A DNA stretch of 43,341 bases, taken from Fluviicola sp. (lineage in GTDB: Bacteria; Bacteroidota; Bacteroidia; Flavobacteriales_D; Crocinitomicaceae). This document shows, piece after piece, positions 41,311 to 43,341 of the stretch. Location of the stretch: positions 4,276 through 47,616 of the forward strand of contig NVXP01000031.1 in assembly GCA_002733985.1 (NCBI GenBank), read 5' to 3'. Position 1 is the stretch's first letter; the number at the start of each line of letters is the position of its first letter. A program made the position numbers and the translations under genes. The notes below the pieces were generated by a model. That model ran no database searches. It was not told the DNA's origin and worked only from the letters and a program-made list of their open reading frames with translations.

Positions 41311-41730
41311 CTAGAATACTTCGGCAGCGCTAAAGTGGAATGCACCTTCAAGAGCAGCGTTTTCATCAGAATCAGAACCGTGAACTGCGTTGCGTCCAAT
41401 AGACTCAGCATACAATTTACGAATCGTCCCTTCAGCAGCATCAGCAGGGTTTGTTGCCCCAATCAATGTACGGAAATCTTCAACAGCATTGTCTTTTTCC
41501 AAAATCGCTGCAACGATAGGTCCAGAAGTCATGTATTCAACTAATTCTCCGTAAAACGGACGTTCAGCATGAACTGCATAAAATTCTTTTGCTTGCGCAT
41601 CAGTAAGTTGAGTAAGTTTAAGAGCTTTGATACTAAATCCAGCTCCGATAATCATATCGATGATTTTTCCCATGTGATCATTCTCGATCGCATCAGGCTT
41701 CAACATTGTAAACGTTCTATTTGTTGCCAT
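41311..41730 (-). CDS. ndk: Nucleoside diphosphate kinase
   Basis: 139 residues, normal for bacterial Ndk. [20 protein letters not shown] holds the ATP-site Lys; [15 protein letters not shown] and [18 protein letters not shown] are conserved; [19 protein letters not shown] and [13 protein letters not shown] carry the phospho-His (about H115). Transfers phosphate from ATP to other NDPs by a ping-pong mechanism. A -7 box TACCTTTG (minus strand, 41766-41759) lies about 30 bp upstream and an A-rich leader precedes the start, typical for highly expressed genes in this phylum. Confidence 0.95.
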   Translation of the reverse strand: MATNRTFTMLKPDAIENDHMGKIIDMIIGAGFSIKALKLTQLTDAQAKEFYAVHAERPFYGELVEYMTSGPIVAAILEKDNAVEDFRTLIGATNPADAAEGTIRKLYAESIGRNAVHGSDSDENAALEGAFHFSAAEVF

Positions 41731-41758
41731 TTTCTTTTGTTTTGACTTTTTTTCGGTG

Positions 41759-41766
41759 CAAAGGTA
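41759..41766 (-). promoter_or_regulatory. -7 box of ndk
   Basis: Minus-strand TACCTTTG equals the TAnnTTTG consensus; transcription would start near 41752, leaving a leader of about 22 nt rich in A. No clear TTG is found 19-21 bp further upstream. Confidence 0.5.
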
Positions 41767-41789
41767 AGTATTCGATGCTAAGCAGAGAG

Positions 41790-42140
41790 TTGTGAAGACG
41801 GAATTCTTGTTAAATACGCGAATTCAATAATTACTATGAAGGAAGTAAGAAGTATTTCAGTGAGATAGATCTAGTTTTGGCTGCATTTTATGCGACGAGT
41901 TTCACTTAGTTTATTACTGCTATGTGGCTTCGCTAGTTTTCTTCAGTAAAACGACTTCGTCGTTCTGTTTTAGTTGATCTTAACTTAGTAGTGGTGGAAG
42001 TAATCCTTGAAATCCAACGAGATAACTACACGAATATTGGTGTAATGGGCTTCATTATTGGGGTCTTGGAGATGATGATCCTTAATGTTGTTCTCGGTCA
42101 ACTATTTTTTAACAAATATTTAGTGTTAATTTTTAGATAA
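41790..42140. other. Gene-poor stretch before the small-RNA candidate
   Basis: No gene with signal peptide or family resemblance. AACGACTTCGTCGTT (41949-41964 region) forms a small hairpin. A frame at about 41930-42142 on the plus strand is hydrophobic but has no ATG and no recognisable family. Confidence 0.4.
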
Positions 42141-42144
42141 ACAC

Positions 42145-42174
42145 TTGTTGGATTACTTTTTAGTCGTACCTTTG
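42145..42174 (+). promoter_or_regulatory. Promoter of the candidate small RNA
   Basis: TTG at 42145-42147, spacer of 19, TACCTTTG at 42167-42174: the best promoter in the window by the Bacteroidota consensus. The transcript should begin near 42181. Confidence 0.65.
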
Positions 42175-42180
42175 ATGTAT

Positions 42181-42277
42181 CCATAACAATGGTTAGTTTT
42201 CTTGTTTTGGGTTTTATAGTTTTAGCATGGTTTAGCAGAAAGAGGAACAAATTTCAAGAAAATATGTTCCTCTTTTT
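42181..42277 (+). ncRNA. Candidate small RNA or leader of about 97 nt
   Basis: A consensus promoter begins it and an intrinsic terminator (42239-42277) ends it, with no family-recognised protein between. A frame of 46 codons (42189-42329) crosses the terminator and overlaps the next start codon, so a leader peptide is an alternative. It could be an independent sRNA or an attenuated leader of the DUF5723 gene 48 bp further on. The RNA class is not recognised. Confidence 0.45.
42239..42277 (+). terminator. Intrinsic terminator ahead of the DUF5723 gene
   Basis: AAAGAGGAACA (42239-42249) pairs with TGTTCCTCTTT (42265-42275) in an 11-bp stem, loop of 15, followed by TTTTT. No coding gene ends just upstream on this strand, which is what points to a short RNA. 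Confidence 0.8.
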
Positions 42278-42304
42278 GATTTATAACATTTACTCGTACT
42301 TTAG
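42275..42304 (+). promoter_or_regulatory. Weak promoter candidate for the DUF5723 gene
   Basis: TTTG (42275-42278), spacer of 18, TACTTTAG (42297-42304; one mismatch to TAnnTTTG). It overlaps the terminator's T-run. It would give a leader of about 15 nt. Confidence 0.3.
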
Positions 42305-42325
42305 AGAAAACTTTAAACTACACGT

Positions 42326-43341
42326 ATGAAAGCTACCGCCGCCATTTGCATTTTCCTTCTATTATTTTCATTTGATTTTCATGCACAAACACAGGGTATT
42401 GCCTATCCCGCTGTTGGAAAAGGAGTAGCAACTACTTTTGTTACGGATTACCATTCGCTTGGAATCAACTCTTCTGCCTTAGGATGGGGAAACGAATACG
42501 ATAAGAAATTTACAACCGGAAGTACAGAATTTAACTTGGGCTTTTATTCTGATTCTTTGAATTCAGATAAATTAAAGAAATTATTCAAGGCGATTCGTCA
42601 AAATGGAGATGACCCTGTAGCAGATTCTTTGGCTTGGCAAGAGCAGAGACAATATGCAGTTGATTACATGAATTCGGGTGTTACCATGGATTTTAACTTC
42701 AACTGGCTTGGATTTTCATTTCAATCTGAGAAATTAGGAGGAATAGCATTCAATATTTCAGAAAACTATAATTGGTATTCACGCTTGAATGAAAATACTA
42801 CGGATTTAGTATTCAACGGGCGTTTGGCGAACTATTTCGATTCATTGACGGTAGTTTTCGGAATAGATACCTCTCAGATAGCGAACACTGGAACACTTTC
42901 TAATGATACGCTTGCTGCTGTCATTAGTGGTTCAGCGAATAACCCGCTTAGTTTAAGTCAGTTTTTAGACGGTACTGAAATTCGTTTCTCTTGGAATCGT
43001 CATTACAATTTTGGATACGGAAGAAAGATTTTTGGGAACGATTCAACATTTGCCTTGTACGGAGGAATCGGAGGACGTTATATCCAATCGATGGCCATGT
43101 TCAATGTTCAGTCTGATGGGAATAAGTTCTATGTTTATTCATCCTTCAATCCAAATTATGACATTAATTATGGATCAGTAGCGAATACGAATCCTTCTAG
43201 TTTCGGACAGTCAGGGACTTTACCAAAACCCGTTGGAAGTGGATATGGAGTTGACCTTTCAGTAAGTGCTATCTTTTTCGGTAAGATAAAAGTTGCTGCA
43301 GCTGTAAATAATATTGGATCTGTTACCTATACGCGGAATGT
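42326..43341 (+). CDS. DUF5723-like outer-membrane beta-barrel protein, partial (C-terminus beyond window)
   Basis: 338 complete codons before the edge. Signal peptide MKATAAICIFLLLFSFDFHA (cleavage at AQ). The mature start, GKGVATTFVTDYHSLGINSSALGW, is the PorV/FadL-like opening seen in the DUF5723 family, in which a hydrophobic N-terminal segment enters the barrel. Alternating strands follow: FNLGFYSDSLNS, DFNFNWLGFSFQ, GIAFNISENYNWYS, YNFGYGRKIFG, FALYGGIGGRYIQSMAMF, DLSVSAIFFGKIKVAAAVNNIG. Probably an integral outer-membrane protein; several PorV-like proteins assist T9SS. No function can be assigned. Confidence 0.7.
   Translation, partial: MKATAAICIFLLLFSFDFHAQTQGIAYPAVGKGVATTFVTDYHSLGINSSALGWGNEYDKKFTTGSTEFNLGFYSDSLNSDKLKKLFKAIRQNGDDPVADSLAWQEQRQYAVDYMNSGVTMDFNFNWLGFSFQSEKLGGIAFNISENYNWYSRLNENTTDLVFNGRLANYFDSLTVVFGIDTSQIANTGTLSNDTLAAVISGSANNPLSLSQFLDGTEIRFSWNRHYNFGYGRKIFGNDSTFALYGGIGGRYIQSMAMFNVQSDGNKFYVYSSFNPNYDINYGSVANTNPSSFGQSGTLPKPVGSGYGVDLSVSAIFFGKIKVAAAVNNIGSVTYTRN

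Noticed and set aside
41930-42142. Hydrophobic frame of about 67 codons on the plus strand
   Set aside because: No ATG and no conserved feature; looks like an AT-rich chance frame.
42189-42329. 46-codon frame on the plus strand overlapping the DUF5723 start
   Set aside because: It runs through a perfect terminator hairpin and has no resemblance to a known protein; kept only as a possible leader peptide within the RNA candidate.
1-43341. CRISPR array, tRNA or rRNA genes, transposase, prophage genes
   Set aside because: No regularly spaced repeats with spacers, no cloverleaf or rRNA sequence, and no transposase or phage motif was seen on either strand.

Overview
The window reads as chromosomal DNA of a Bacteroidota bacterium, probably a flavobacterium (a Crocinitomicaceae/Fluviicola-like lineage is my guess). 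The reasons are: AT-rich DNA; many exported proteins ending in type IX secretion (T9SS) C-terminal sorting domains (a PNP motif about 75 residues from the end, then a G-Y/F-x-V/I-like strand); promoter boxes of the Bacteroidota type (TTG-N18/19-TAnnTTTG); few Shine-Dalgarno sites; and families typical of the phylum (DUF4159, DUF4907, DUF5723, LytTR with 7TMR-free propeller kinases, GEVED and Kelch T9SS proteins). Most genes lie on the minus strand. There is no CRISPR array, tRNA, rRNA, insertion sequence or prophage.

Layout. 1-3434: three envelope glycosyltransferases (a truncated GT-C, a GT2 synthase with an exported N-terminal domain, a DPM1-like GT2). 3457-6555: a membrane 4Fe-4S protein coupled to an FAD/NAD(P) oxidoreductase. 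6679-8925: small secreted protein, accA, and divergent ispE. 8939-13941: FG-GAP T9SS protein, a secreted repeat protein, and an SGNH hydrolase with PKD and T9SS domains. 14053-16804: creD, then a nitroreductase/pirin operon facing it across a shared hairpin terminator. 17230-19433: TPM-domain protein translationally coupled to a TPR-like/LemA-like fusion. 19769-26320: a 60-residue cysteine-tailed protein facing a six-gene operon: GEVED T9SS protein, four tandem Kelch T9SS paralogues and a DUF4907 lipoprotein. 26426-30113: exported ankyrin protein and BNR T9SS protein. 30257-30927: a decayed secreted-protein gene that no single reading frame covers. 30991-34720: LytTR response regulator and its propeller sensor kinase. 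34797-36670: DUF418 and DUF4159. 36779-37945: alpha/beta hydrolase lipoprotein. 37950-40906: rsmE-holA-pepT. 41311-41730: ndk. 42326-end: truncated DUF5723 outer-membrane protein, preceded by a candidate small RNA.

How it works together. Much of the window is surface and secretion biology: about eight probable T9SS cargos plus lipoproteins and envelope glycosylation. The most interesting parts are (1) 21-bp-period direct repeats on both sides of the LytTR regulator gene, one set immediately upstream of the decayed gene, suggesting a LytTR operator; (2) the tandem Kelch/DUF4907 operon with its facing CxGCGS mini-protein; (3) the LemA/TPM fusion pair; (4) a promoter-terminator unit of about 97 nt without a conventional gene. 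All functional calls come from reading motifs by eye; no database search was possible.
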